Below, one piece after another: positions 48,599 to 57,489 of a stretch of 64,000 bases of DNA. How positions within the stretch are numbered: position 1 is the first letter of the stretch; each line of letters begins with the position of its first letter. The DNA comes from 62-47 sp051954235 (lineage in GTDB: Bacteria; Pseudomonadota; Alphaproteobacteria; Rhizobiales; Xanthobacteraceae). Position numbers and translations under genes: made by a program. The DNA lies in NCBI GenBank assembly GCA_051954235.1, contig JBQCHY010000035.1:1-64000 (forward strand), given 5' to 3'. The notes beneath the pieces were generated by a model. The model ran no database searches, was not told the DNA's origin, and was given only the letters and a program-made list of their open reading frames with translations.

Positions 48599-51583
48599 TT
48601 ATTCCGCCGCCTCGGTTCTCACCTTCTTCTTTCCGCCCGCCTTCTCCAGCACCGGCTTCAAAAATTTGCCGGTGTGGCTACGCGGCGCTTTGGCGATGTC
48701 TTCCGGCGGACCCCAGGCGACGATTTCGCCGCCGCCGTCGCCGCCTTCGGGGCCGAGGTCGATAACCCAGTCGGCGGTCTTGATCACTTCGAGATTGTGC
48801 TCGATGACGACGACGGTGTTGCCCTGCGCCACCAGTTCGTGCAGCACCTCGAGCAGTTTCGCGACGTCGTGGAAGTGCAGGCCGGTGGTTGGCTCGTCGA
48901 GAATGTAGAGCGTGCGGCCGGTCGCGCGCTTCGATAATTCCTTCGCAAGTTTGACGCGCTGCGCTTCGCCGCCCGATAGCGTCGTCGCCTGCTGGCCGAC
49001 CTTGATGTAATCGAGGCCGACGCGATGCAGCGTCTTAAACGTCTCGCGCACGCGGGGAACGGCTTTGAAGAATTCGGCGGCTTCTTCCACCGTCATGTCG
49101 AGCACGTCGGCGATCGACTTGCCCTTGAACAGCACCTCCAGCGTCTCGCGGTTGTAACGCTTGCCCTTGCAGACGTCGCAGGTGACGTAGACGTCGGGCA
49201 GGAAGTGCATCTCGATCTTGATGACGCCATCGCCCTGGCAGGCTTCGCATCGGCCGCCCTTGACGTTGAAGGAGAAGCGGCCCGGCTCGTAGCCGCGCGC
49301 CTTCGCTTCCGGCAGGCCGGCGAACCATTCGCGGATCGGCGTGAACGCGCCGGTATAAGTCGCGGGGTTACTGCGCGGCGTGCGACCGATCGGCGACTGG
49401 TCGATGTCGATGATCTTGTCGATGTGCTCCAGGCCCTCGATGCGGTCGTGAGGCGCGGCGCCTTCGCTGGCATTGTTCAGCTTGCGCGCGATGGCGCGAT
49501 AGAGCGTGTCGATCAGCAGCGTCGACTTGCCGCCGCCGGAAACGCCGGTAACGCAGGTGAACAGGCCCAGCGGAATTTCCGCCGAGACGTTCTTCAGGTT
49601 GTTGCCGCGCGCGTTGACGACCTTCAGCGTGCGCCGATGGTTCGGCGGCCGTCGCTCGGGGATTGCGACAAAGCGTTCGCCAGTGAGATATTGCCCGGTG
49701 AGCGATTTCGGATTGGCCATGATGTCGTCGGGCGTGCCTTTAGCGACGATGTGGCCGCCGTGCACGCCGGCGCCGGGACCGACGTCGACCACATGATCGG
49801 CGAGACGGATGGCATCCTCGTCGTGCTCGACCACGATTACGGTATTGCCGAGATCGCGTAGACGCTTCAGCGTGTCGAGCAGCCGCGCGTTGTCGCGCTG
49901 GTGCAGACCGATCGACGGTTCGTCCAACACGTAGAGTACGCCGGTGAGACCCGAGCCGATCTGCGAGGCGAGGCGGATGCGCTGGCTCTCGCCGCCGGAC
50001 AGCGTGCCGGACGAGCGCGCCAGCGTCAGGTAGTTGAGGCCGACATCAAGCAGGAACGACAACCGCTCGCGAATTTCCTTGAGCACACGGCCGGCGATCT
50101 CGTTCTGCTGCTTGTTCAGCGCGTCGGGCACCGAAGCGAACCACTCGCCGGCGCCTTTCACCGACAGTTCCGCAATCTCGCCGATATGCTTGCCGCCCAC
50201 CTTGACGCACAGCGCTTCCGGCTTGAGGCGATGGCCGTGGCAGGCTTCACACGGCACGTCGGAAAAATATTTGCCGAGTTCTTCGCGCGCCCACTCGCTT
50301 TCGGTTTCGCGGAAGCGGCGTTCGATGTTGGTGACGACGCCTTCGAACGGCTTCTTGGTGTCGTAGGAGCGCACGCCGTCTTCGTAGGAGAACTTGATCT
50401 CGTCGTCGCCGGAGCCGAACAGAATCGCGTTCTGCGTCTTCTTCGGCAGGTCCTTCCATTTGGTGTCGAGCGTGAACTTGTAGAATTTACCAAGCGCTTG
50501 CAGCGTCTGCACATAATACGGCGAGGACGATTTGGCCCACGGCGCGATTGCGCCCTTCCGCAAGGTCAAGTCCTTGTCGGGAATGACGAGGTCGGCGTCG
50601 ATGTGCTGCTCGATGCCGAGGCCGCCACAGGCTGGGCACGCGCCGTAGGGATTGTTGAACGAGAACAGCCGCGGCTCGATTTCCGGAATCGTGAAACCGG
50701 ATACCGGACAAGCGAACTTCTCCGAGAACAGGATGCGCTCGGGGCCGCTCTTGTCGTGAATCTTCGCTGTCTTCTTTTCAGTTTTCTTGTCTTCGGTCGC
50801 TGACGGCGCATCGGCATATTCGATCACCGCAAGACCTTCGGCGAGTTTCAGCGCGGTTTCGAAACTTTCCGCTAAACGCTGGCCAAGATCGGGGCGCACC
50901 ACGATGCGATCCACCACAACGTCGATGTCGTGCGGGAATTTCTTGTCGAGCACCGGCGCGTCGGCCAATTCATGAAAGGTGCCGTCGATCTTGACGCGCT
51001 GAAAGCCCTTCTTGAGATACTCCGCCAGTTCCTTGCGGTATTCGCCCTTGCGGCCGCGCACCACCGGCGCCAGCAGATAAAGCCGCGTGCCTTCCGGCAG
51101 CGCCAGCACGCGGTCGACCATCTGCGACACGGTCTGGCTTTCGATCGGCAACCCGGTGGCGGGCGAGTAGGGCACGCCGACGCGCGCCCACAACAGGCGC
51201 ATGTAGTCGTAGATCTCGGTGACGGTGCCGACGGTGGAACGTGGATTTTTCGACGTCGTCTTCTGTTCGATGGAGATGGCCGGTGACAGGCCGTCGATCT
51301 GGTCGACGTCCGGCTTCTGCATCATCTCGAGGAATTGGCGGGCGTAGGCTGAGAGCGATTCGACATAGCGACGCTGGCCCTCGGCATAGATGGTATCGAA
51401 GGCGAGCGAAGATTTGCCGGAGCCTGAGAGGCCAGTCAGCACCACTAGTTTGTCGCGTGGGATCTCGACGTCGATGTTCTTGAGGTTGTGTTCGCGTGCG
51501 CCGCGAATGGTAATGGCGCGCTGATTCGGGCCAGCGACGAGTTGGCGTTTTGCCTTCAAAATCTCATCCACCATGTTCGGCAT
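48599..51583 (-). CDS. uvrA: Excinuclease ABC subunit A
   Basis: A 994-residue UvrA, the damage-recognition ATPase of nucleotide excision repair. Two ABC modules are present: Walker A GLSGSGKSS and GVSGGGKST, and LSGGE signatures twice (TLSGGESQRIRLA, TLSGGEAQRVKLA). The C-terminal zinc finger is complete (CEAC...CDVC). In the first zinc finger the second cysteine is Ser: it reads CPVSG (residues 292-296) where E. coli has CPIC. A LexA box lies at 51674-51688, 91 bases before the start, so SOS control is likely. Two in-frame ATGs lie three codons apart at the start. Confidence 0.97.
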   Translation of the reverse strand: MPNMVDEILKAKRQLVAGPNQRAITIRGAREHNLKNIDVEIPRDKLVVLTGLSGSGKSSLAFDTIYAEGQRRYVESLSAYARQFLEMMQKPDVDQIDGLSPAISIEQKTTSKNPRSTVGTVTEIYDYMRLLWARVGVPYSPATGLPIESQTVSQMVDRVLALPEGTRLYLLAPVVRGRKGEYRKELAEYLKKGFQRVKIDGTFHELADAPVLDKKFPHDIDVVVDRIVVRPDLGQRLAESFETALKLAEGLAVIEYADAPSATEDKKTEKKTAKIHDKSGPERILFSEKFACPVSGFTIPEIEPRLFSFNNPYGACPACGGLGIEQHIDADLVIPDKDLTLRKGAIAPWAKSSSPYYVQTLQALGKFYKFTLDTKWKDLPKKTQNAILFGSGDDEIKFSYEDGVRSYDTKKPFEGVVTNIERRFRETESEWAREELGKYFSDVPCEACHGHRLKPEALCVKVGGKHIGEIAELSVKGAGEWFASVPDALNKQQNEIAGRVLKEIRERLSFLLDVGLNYLTLARSSGTLSGGESQRIRLASQIGSGLTGVLYVLDEPSIGLHQRDNARLLDTLKRLRDLGNTVIVVEHDEDAIRLADHVVDVGPGAGVHGGHIVAKGTPDDIMANPKSLTGQYLTGERFVAIPERRPPNHRRTLKVVNARGNNLKNVSAEIPLGLFTCVTGVSGGGKSTLLIDTLYRAIARKLNNASEGAAPHDRIEGLEHIDKIIDIDQSPIGRTPRSNPATYTGAFTPIREWFAGLPEAKARGYEPGRFSFNVKGGRCEACQGDGVIKIEMHFLPDVYVTCDVCKGKRYNRETLEVLFKGKSIADVLDMTVEEAAEFFKAVPRVRETFKTLHRVGLDYIKVGQQATTLSGGEAQRVKLAKELSKRATGRTLYILDEPTTGLHFHDVAKLLEVLHELVAQGNTVVVIEHNLEVIKTADWVIDLGPEGGDGGGEIVAWGPPEDIAKAPRSHTGKFLKPVLEKAGGKKKVRTEAAE

Positions 51584-51673
51584 TTCCGGGGCGCAGAGCT
51601 ACGCCGCTTAAGGGCGCGCAACTCCGGTAGGCCGGCAGCGGACGCCAGGGACTTTGCAAGAAGTGCTTTGCAA

Positions 51674-51688
51674 GGAACATAGGAAGAA
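51674..51688 (-). promoter_or_regulatory. LexA (SOS) box upstream of uvrA
   Basis: On the minus strand GTTC-TTCCTAT-GTTC, a perfect match to the alphaproteobacterial LexA consensus GTTC-N7-GTTC. It lies 91-105 bases upstream of the uvrA ATG, the expected place for an SOS operator. Confidence 0.85.
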
Positions 51689-51821
51689 CGCGAAAGAATT
51701 TCCAGTGCTTCAGAACAACGTTCAACGGTTTGTTGTGGACGTGTGGCGCTGATCTTCCGGATGCACGATTGATCTCGACCAGCGGTGACGGGGGCAGCGC
51801 CGCGCTCTCCCGATGAGATGG

Positions 51822-51857
51822 AACAAAAATAAAAGGGCCGGCGCGAGGCCGGCCCTT
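51822..51857 (-). terminator. Intrinsic terminator of the outer-membrane beta-barrel gene
   Basis: On the minus strand AAGGGCCGGC and GCCGGCCCTT form a 10-bp stem (51833-51857), followed by TTATTTTTG. It is a canonical intrinsic terminator 26 bases past the stop. Confidence 0.9.
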
Positions 51858-51882
51858 GAAGCTGTTTGAAGACGAGTACGGC

Positions 51883-52542
51883 TCAGTACTTCGCCACCAC
51901 CGGAGCGCCACCCCAGCCGAAGCGATAGTTGATGCCCGCCTTGATGGTGTGCTCGTCGTTGCGGAAGGAACCCGCGACGCCGCCCGGCGTGACGAAGTTC
52001 ACGTTGCCGAAGTCGTAATACTGGTACTCGATCTTGCCCGACCAGTTCTGGGTGAACAGGTACTCGAGACCGCCGCCGACGGTGTAGCCGTCACGTCCGC
52101 CGTCGCCACCGAAACCGTTGCTGAAGCGCGAGTCAGCCCAGCCGTAACCGCCCTTCACGTAGAGCAGCGCCGGACCCCAGGTGTAGCCGAGGCGGCCGGT
52201 GACCGAACCGAGGCCGCGGTTGGCGAAGTTGCTGCCGGTGTCCTTGAAGCTGTAGTTGGCTTCAACACCGAACACCCAGTTCGGCGCGAACTGATTGTCG
52301 TAACCGACCTGCACACCGCCCATGAATGTGCCGTCGCGGCTGCCGCCCAGCAGGTTGTTGCTGTCGCCACGGAAGGCGCCACCGAGGTGACCACCGAGAT
52401 AGAAACCGGTCCAGTTGTAGATCTGAGCCGGAACGTAGGCGGGAGCCTTCGTGTAGGGGCGCGCGGCGAGATCGGCTGCATTCGCGGGAAGCGCCAGACC
52501 AATTGCTGCGAGAGCGACCGTGCCCAGAAGGAAAGATTTCAT
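51883..52542 (-). CDS. Outer-membrane beta-barrel protein (Omp25/31-like)
   Basis: A 219-residue outer-membrane protein starting at the ATG at 52542 (GGAGA 7 bases upstream). Residues 1-22 are a signal peptide (MKSFLLGTVALAAIGLALPA), followed by an 8-stranded barrel of the Omp25/31 type with NWTGFYLGGHLGG, GVEANYSFKDTG and a C-terminal YRFGWGG. It ends in AKY. It is the first gene upstream of uvrA in this order and ends with a strong terminator. The role is structural or a porin-like surface protein. Confidence 0.9.
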   Translation of the reverse strand: MKSFLLGTVALAAIGLALPANAADLAARPYTKAPAYVPAQIYNWTGFYLGGHLGGAFRGDSNNLLGGSRDGTFMGGVQVGYDNQFAPNWVFGVEANYSFKDTGSNFANRGLGSVTGRLGYTWGPALLYVKGGYGWADSRFSNGFGGDGGRDGYTVGGGLEYLFTQNWSGKIEYQYYDFGNVNFVTPGGVAGSFRNDEHTIKAGINYRFGWGGAPVVAKY

Positions 52543-52999
52543 CGTAAGTCTCCAACAAGTCTCTTTGGAGGCCTCGGCCCCCAGATCAGTGAGGCCAATA
52601 TATCCGTTTCCGCGAGGAATGCCGTCTCCCGAATGCAACACTGAGGGAAGAAGTGGGCTGCTGGCCCGAAAGCGGCGTCAGGCGCTTTTCGTTAACAAAT
52701 GGAATGCCTTCGTTAACGAATGGCCCGGAAGCCGGGGTGCGTAGCGGCCATCGGGCGCTGATCAAGGCCCACTACAACCGGCAGTTTGCACTGACCGTGC
52801 CGAAAAGCCTTTTCATTGGAACGAAAAGAGAACGTAATTTCTCCATCCCTGTGTGGATAAGGTCGCGCGCCGGCATCTCTCGAGGACCGAAGGGAGTATA
52901 GCTTCGGGAGCCGCGGGCGGAGCGCCCGGCGCCCGACCCAGCGAATGGATACTGGATGCGATACGGGCAGGAATTTGGTTCGAGAGAGTGGAGGCGTTG
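52543..52999. promoter_or_regulatory. 457-base divergent region, outer-membrane protein / ssb
   Basis: It holds the promoters of the outer-membrane gene and of ssb. A LexA box lies at 52819-52833. The segment from 52640 to 52760 is a mix of unremarkable sequence. An open frame runs upstream from the ssb start (from 52853), but it does not resemble any protein. Confidence 0.65.
52819..52833 (+). promoter_or_regulatory. LexA (SOS) box upstream of ssb
   Basis: GAAC-GAAAAGA-GAAC, the complement form of the GTTC-N7-GTTC alphaproteobacterial LexA consensus. It lies about 167 bases before the ssb ATG at 53000, in agreement with SOS control of ssb. Confidence 0.8.
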
Positions 53000-53497
53000 A
53001 TGGCGGGGAGCGTGAACAAAGTCATTCTGGTCGGCAATCTTGGTGCCGATCCGGAAATCAAGCGGACCCAGGACGGCAGACCGATCGCCAATCTGCGGAT
53101 CGCGACGTCGGAAACCTGGCGCGATAAGAACACGGGCGAGCGTAAGGAAAAGACCGAGTGGCATCGCGTGGTGATCTTCAGCGAAGGTCTGTGCCGCGTT
53201 GCCGAGCAGTATCTGAAGAAGGGCGCCAAGGTTTACATCGAGGGCCAGTTGCAGACCCGCAAATGGACCGACCAGAGCGGTGCTGAGCGCTATTCCACCG
53301 AAGTCGTGCTGCAAGGCTTCAATGCGACGCTGACCATGCTCGATGGTCGCAGCGGCGGTGGCGGCAGCTTCGGCGGCGATGATGCTGGTGGTGATTTCGG
53401 CTCCAGCGGCCCGTCCGTTGGTGGAGGATCGCGTCGGGCAGCCGTCAGTGGTGGCGGCGGTCGTAACGCCGATATCGACGACGACATTCCGTTCTGA
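53000..53497 (+). CDS. ssb: Single-stranded DNA-binding protein
   Basis: A 165-residue SSB. The OB fold covers residues 1-110 (NKVILVGNLGADPEIKRTQD, then VIFSEGLCRVAEQYLKKGAK). A Gly-rich linker (115-155) and the canonical acidic tip DIDDDIPF follow. The ATG at 53000 has GGAGG 5 bases upstream, so the upstream open frame is not used. The tip recruits repair and replication proteins. A LexA box lies upstream and gyrA follows at about 600 bases with a MAPEG-type gene between. Confidence 0.97.
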   Translation: MAGSVNKVILVGNLGADPEIKRTQDGRPIANLRIATSETWRDKNTGERKEKTEWHRVVIFSEGLCRVAEQYLKKGAKVYIEGQLQTRKWTDQSGAERYSTEVVLQGFNATLTMLDGRSGGGGSFGGDDAGGDFGSSGPSVGGGSRRAAVSGGGGRNADIDDDIPF

Positions 53498-53519
53498 GGT
53501 TGCTTGTGGCCAGGCGTCC

Positions 53520-53846
53520 TTATTGGACGCCGTTGATAGCCAGCAGATAAATCACACGGCCGAGCGCACCGATCAGAAGTGCGGATGCGGCGATGGCCTG
53601 GATCGCGAATCCGGGCCGTCGTTTTTCGGCCGCTGCCGCGTAGCCGAGAAAATATATGATCCGTCCGACGATCCATAGCGCGCCCAATGCCGCCGCGACA
53701 AACGAGCTCCAGTAGATCGCGAACAGCCACAACGACGGCAGGAAGATCGGCAACCACTCGAGCGTATTCACATGCGCGCGGATGGTGCGTTCGAGCGCCG
53801 GAAGCAGCGCCAATAGCGTGACCAGCGCGACGGACGTATGGGGCAT
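53520..53846 (-). CDS. MAPEG-family membrane protein with an apparent internal deletion
   Basis: A 108-residue membrane protein of the MAPEG (glutathione/eicosanoid) family: NTLEWLPIFLPSLWLFAIYW, AALGALWIVGRIIYFLGYA and a final helix. Bacterial members are usually about 130 residues. Here the first helix stops early: LLALLPALERTIRAHVNTLE runs directly from helix 1 into the FER-like segment, so about 20-25 residues of the first helix and first loop (the VGxAR...APATTG region) are missing. This may be a functional short form or a decaying gene. Confidence 0.8.
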   Translation of the reverse strand: MPHTSVALVTLLALLPALERTIRAHVNTLEWLPIFLPSLWLFAIYWSSFVAAALGALWIVGRIIYFLGYAAAAEKRRPGFAIQAIAASALLIGALGRVIYLLAINGVQ

Positions 53847-54087
53847 GGTTGGCTCCTTGCTGAGTATTCGTATGTCGATAACCTGACGTGCGAAGGATTG
53901 TTACTTTTCTGCTGAATGCAACCGCCTGGGCACGCCGGCCGGAGGACCATGGGAGAGGTCGGAAAATCCCACCCTAAGCTGCGGAAAATAAACCGGAAAA
54001 ATCCAAATATGTCGTGGTTCGCGGGGGTGGTTTGCGGAGCCCCGATGCGCTATATGATTCCCAGCAAAACCTGACCGGAATCCACCC

Positions 54088-56832
54088 TTGGCTGATAGCG
54101 ACGACAAGACCCCGGAGGAGCCGCCGGCGCCCTCGGATATTCGCCCCGTTTCCATTCTCGACGAGATGAAGCGCAGCTACCTCGATTACGCGATGAGCGT
54201 GATCGTGGCGCGTGCGCTGCCGGATGCGCGCGACGGCCTCAAGCCGGTGCATCGGCGCATCCTGTATGCGATGCATGAGAACGGCTTCGAGTGGAACAAG
54301 CCGTACCGCAAGTCGGCGCGCACCGTCGGCGACGTGATCGGTAAGTATCATCCGCACGGCGACCAGTCGGTCTACGATGCGATGGTGCGCATGGCGCAGA
54401 ATTTCTCCATGCGCGTGCCGCTGATCGACGGGCAGGGCAATTTCGGTTCGGTGGACGGCGATATGGCGGCGGCCATGCGCTATACGGAGTCCCGCCTCAC
54501 CAAGATCGCGCAATCGCTGCTCGACGACATCGACAAGGACACCGTCGACTTCCAGCCGAACTACGACAATAGCGAAAAGGAACCGTCGGTTCTGCCGGCG
54601 AAGTTTCCGAATTTGCTGGTCAACGGCGCCGGCGGCATCGCGGTCGGCATGGCGACCAACATTCCACCGCATAATCTCGGCGAAGTCATCGACGCCTGCG
54701 TGGCGCTGATCGACGATCCGGCGCTCGGCATCGACGATCTTATCAACATCGTGCCGGGACCGGACTTCCCGACCGGTGGCATCATTCTCGGCCGCCAGGG
54801 CATCCGCTCGGCCTATCACCTCGGCCGCGGCTCCATCGTGATGCGCGGCAAGGTATCGATCGAGCCGGCGCGCAAGGATCGCGAAGCCATCATCATTTCG
54901 GAAATTCCCTACCAGGTGAACAAGGCCACCATGGTGGAGCGCATCGCCGAACTGGTACGCGACAAGAAGATCGAAGGCATTTCCGATCTGCGCGACGAAT
55001 CCGACCGCGACGGTTTCCGTGTCGTCGTCGAACTCAAGCGCGACGCGGTGCCGGAAGTGGTGCTGAACCAGCTCTACAAATTCACGCCGCTGCAAACCAA
55101 TTTCGGCGCCAACATGGTGGCGCTCGATGCCGGCCGTCCGCAGTTGATGAACCTGAAGGACCTGCTGACGCTGTTCATCGCGTTCCGCGAGCAGGTAGTG
55201 TCGCGGCGCACCAAGTTCCTGCTCAACAAGGCACGCGACCGCGCGCATATTTTGGTCGGTCTTGCGATCGCCGTCGCCAATATCGACGAGATCATCCGCG
55301 TGATCCGCACCTCGCCCGATCCCAACACAGCGCGCGAGACGTTGATGTCGCGCGACTGGCCGGCGGCCGATGTCGCGCCGATGATCGCCCTGATCGACGA
55401 TCCGCGTCACCGCATCAATCCGGACGGCACCGCGCGGCTGTCGCTGGAGCAGGCGAGAGCCATTCTCGATCTGCGCTTGCAGCGGCTGACCGCGCTCGGC
55501 CGCGAGGAAATCTCCGACGAGATCGACAAGCTCGCCATCGAGATCGCCGATTATCTCGATATCCTGCGCTCGCGCGCGCGCATTCAGGGCATTATCAAGG
55601 ACGAACTGAACGCGGTGAAATCGGAGTTTGCGACCCCGCGCCGGACCGAGATCATCGAGCAGGAAGGCGAGGTCGAAGACGAAGACCTGATCCAGCGCGA
55701 GGACATGGTCGTCACCGTGTCGCATCTCGGTTACGTCAAGCGCGTGCCGCTCTCGACCTATCGCTCGCAAAAGCGTGGCGGCAAGGGCCGTTCGGGAATG
55801 CAGACCCGCGATGAAGATTTCGTCAGCCGGCTGTTCGTCGCCTCGACCCATACGCCGGTGCTGTTCTTCTCCTCGCGTGGTCAGGTCTACAAGGAGAAGG
55901 TGTGGCGGTTGCCGATGGCGCCGCCGAATGGTCGCGGCAAGGCGTTGATCAACATCCTGCCGCTGGAGCAGGGCGAGCGCATCACCACCATCATGCCGCT
56001 GCCGGAGGATGAATCGTCGTGGGCCAACCTCGACGTGATGTTCGCCACCACCGGCGGCAACGTCCGCCGCAACAAACTGTCGGACTTCGTCGATGTCCGC
56101 CGTTCCGGCATCATCGCGATGAAGCTCGACGAGGGCGAGGCTATCGTTGACGTGCAGATCTGCACCGAGCATGACGACGTGCTGCTGACAGCGGCTGCCG
56201 GACATTGCATCCGCTTCCCGGTCCCCGACGTTCGCGTGTTCTCGGGCCGCACCTCGATGGGCGTGCGCGGCATCGCGCTCTCCGGCGAGGACAGGGTGAT
56301 CTCGCTGGCGATCCTGCGTCATGTCGATGCGACGTCGGACGAGCGGTCGGCCTATCTGAAGATGCGCCGCGCGGTGTCGGGCGAGAGCGGCTCCGTCGAG
56401 GAGAGTGTTGAAACCGACGGCGAGGAGAGCAACGGCGCGATCCAGCTCGGCCAGGAACGCTACATCGAAATGTCGGCGGCCGAGCAAGTGGTGCTAACCG
56501 TGTCCGAGAACGGCTACGGCAAGCGTTCGTCGTCCTACGAATACCGCACCACCGGACGCGGCGGCAAAGGCATCGTCGCGATGTCGGTCACCGAGCGCAA
56601 CGGCAAGCTGATTGCGTCGTTCCCGGTCGAGGATGCCGACCAGATCATGCTGGTCACCGACAAGGGGCAACTGATCCGCTGCCCGGTGGAAGGCATCCGC
56701 GTTGCCGGCCGCTCGACCCAAGGTGTTATCGTCTTCAACACCGCGGACGACGAGCATGTCGTTTCAGTCGAGCATATCTCGGAAGAGACCGAGGGCGAGA
56801 ACGGCAATGGTAACGGCGAGGGCGAAGGGTAA
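54088..56832 (+). CDS. gyrA: DNA gyrase subunit A
   Basis: A 914-residue GyrA. TTG start at 54088 with a weak ribosome site. Catalytic Tyr at residue 132 (AAMRYTESRL), GyrA box QKRGGKGR (about 561-568) and beta-pinwheel C-terminal domain. The quinolone region reads YHPHGDQSVYDAMVRMAQ: the position equal to E. coli Ser83 is Gln (residue 93), while the Asp87 equivalent is kept (residue 97). The C-terminal tail is acidic and Gly/Asn-rich (EGENGNGNGEGEG). It supercoils DNA with GyrB, not in this window. A strong terminator follows. Confidence 0.97.
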   Translation: MADSDDKTPEEPPAPSDIRPVSILDEMKRSYLDYAMSVIVARALPDARDGLKPVHRRILYAMHENGFEWNKPYRKSARTVGDVIGKYHPHGDQSVYDAMVRMAQNFSMRVPLIDGQGNFGSVDGDMAAAMRYTESRLTKIAQSLLDDIDKDTVDFQPNYDNSEKEPSVLPAKFPNLLVNGAGGIAVGMATNIPPHNLGEVIDACVALIDDPALGIDDLINIVPGPDFPTGGIILGRQGIRSAYHLGRGSIVMRGKVSIEPARKDREAIIISEIPYQVNKATMVERIAELVRDKKIEGISDLRDESDRDGFRVVVELKRDAVPEVVLNQLYKFTPLQTNFGANMVALDAGRPQLMNLKDLLTLFIAFREQVVSRRTKFLLNKARDRAHILVGLAIAVANIDEIIRVIRTSPDPNTARETLMSRDWPAADVAPMIALIDDPRHRINPDGTARLSLEQARAILDLRLQRLTALGREEISDEIDKLAIEIADYLDILRSRARIQGIIKDELNAVKSEFATPRRTEIIEQEGEVEDEDLIQREDMVVTVSHLGYVKRVPLSTYRSQKRGGKGRSGMQTRDEDFVSRLFVASTHTPVLFFSSRGQVYKEKVWRLPMAPPNGRGKALINILPLEQGERITTIMPLPEDESSWANLDVMFATTGGNVRRNKLSDFVDVRRSGIIAMKLDEGEAIVDVQICTEHDDVLLTAAAGHCIRFPVPDVRVFSGRTSMGVRGIALSGEDRVISLAILRHVDATSDERSAYLKMRRAVSGESGSVEESVETDGEESNGAIQLGQERYIEMSAAEQVVLTVSENGYGKRSSSYEYRTTGRGGKGIVAMSVTERNGKLIASFPVEDADQIMLVTDKGQLIRCPVEGIRVAGRSTQGVIVFNTADDEHVVSVEHISEETEGENGNGNGEGEG

Positions 56833-56872
56833 GCGCCTCGCACGGGTCGAACCTCGAGAGCATCGGAAAAGG

Positions 56873-56903
56873 AAGAAGGGCCCCGGTTGGGGCCCTTCTT
56901 TTT
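56873..56903 (+). terminator. Intrinsic terminator of gyrA
   Basis: AAGAAGGGCCCC and GGGGCCCTTCTT form a perfect 12-bp stem with loop GGTT, followed by TTTCGGG. It lies 41 bases after the gyrA stop. Confidence 0.92.
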
Positions 56904-56953
56904 CGGGTCGTTCTGGAGGCTGCCGTGGGCATACGGCGAAATGCAGAGGATAC

Positions 56954-57196
56954 TCAGCCGCGAATGATGCGCGCCGGGGCGACGACGCCACGCGAACCGG
57001 CTCCGCGCAGACAGGAGGCGTCGAGGTTCGGCCAATTCTGCTGGGTGCAGGCGTCGGAGCGCAGATCGAGCCGGTCGCTCTTGGCGAGCGGCGCGGTGGA
57101 CACGCCGGCTTCGACCTCGGGAGCGAACCCTGGCAGGACGGTCACAGCGGCGGCGATGAAAGCGGCGACAGTCAGAGCTGAAAGAGCCTTGATCAT
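56954..57196 (-). CDS. Small secreted protein of unknown function
   Basis: An 80-residue protein with a signal peptide (about residues 1-30) and a short mature part containing KSDRLDLRSDACTQQNWPNL, with two Cys (CTQQNWP and SCLRG). Small proteins of this layout, with a DRLD...C...W...C pattern, are frequent in Bradyrhizobium-type genomes. No function is known. It is convergent with gyrA. Confidence 0.8.
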   Translation of the reverse strand: MIKALSALTVAAFIAAAVTVLPGFAPEVEAGVSTAPLAKSDRLDLRSDACTQQNWPNLDASCLRGAGSRGVVAPARIIRG

Positions 57197-57489
57197 GACG
57201 TTCCCCTGTTGTGCAGGCCTTGAGGCCCTTCTGCGTGCTTACTGAAGCTTTAATAGTCCTCGCCCGTTTCTCCCGGTTGTCGTGGGCGGATGAAAATGAC
57301 TTCGTCCCGGTACGGAAATGTTTCGTCCCAAACGGCCCGTGAAACAGTGAGCCGGCGCACACTCCCTCAAGAGACGCATCGAATCGGCATTCGGTTCGGT
57401 TCCGGCGCACAAATAAAAACCCGGTTTTCGACGCATTTCGGTGGAACCGGGCGGCTTGCAGGGGACCGCCGGGCGGGTTAGACGGGACC

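Noticed and set aside
53974..56487. Minus-strand open frame of more than 830 codons opposite gyrA
   Set aside because: Same shadow effect; its translation is rich in His, Arg, Asp and Ala without domain motifs, while the plus strand is an unambiguous GyrA.
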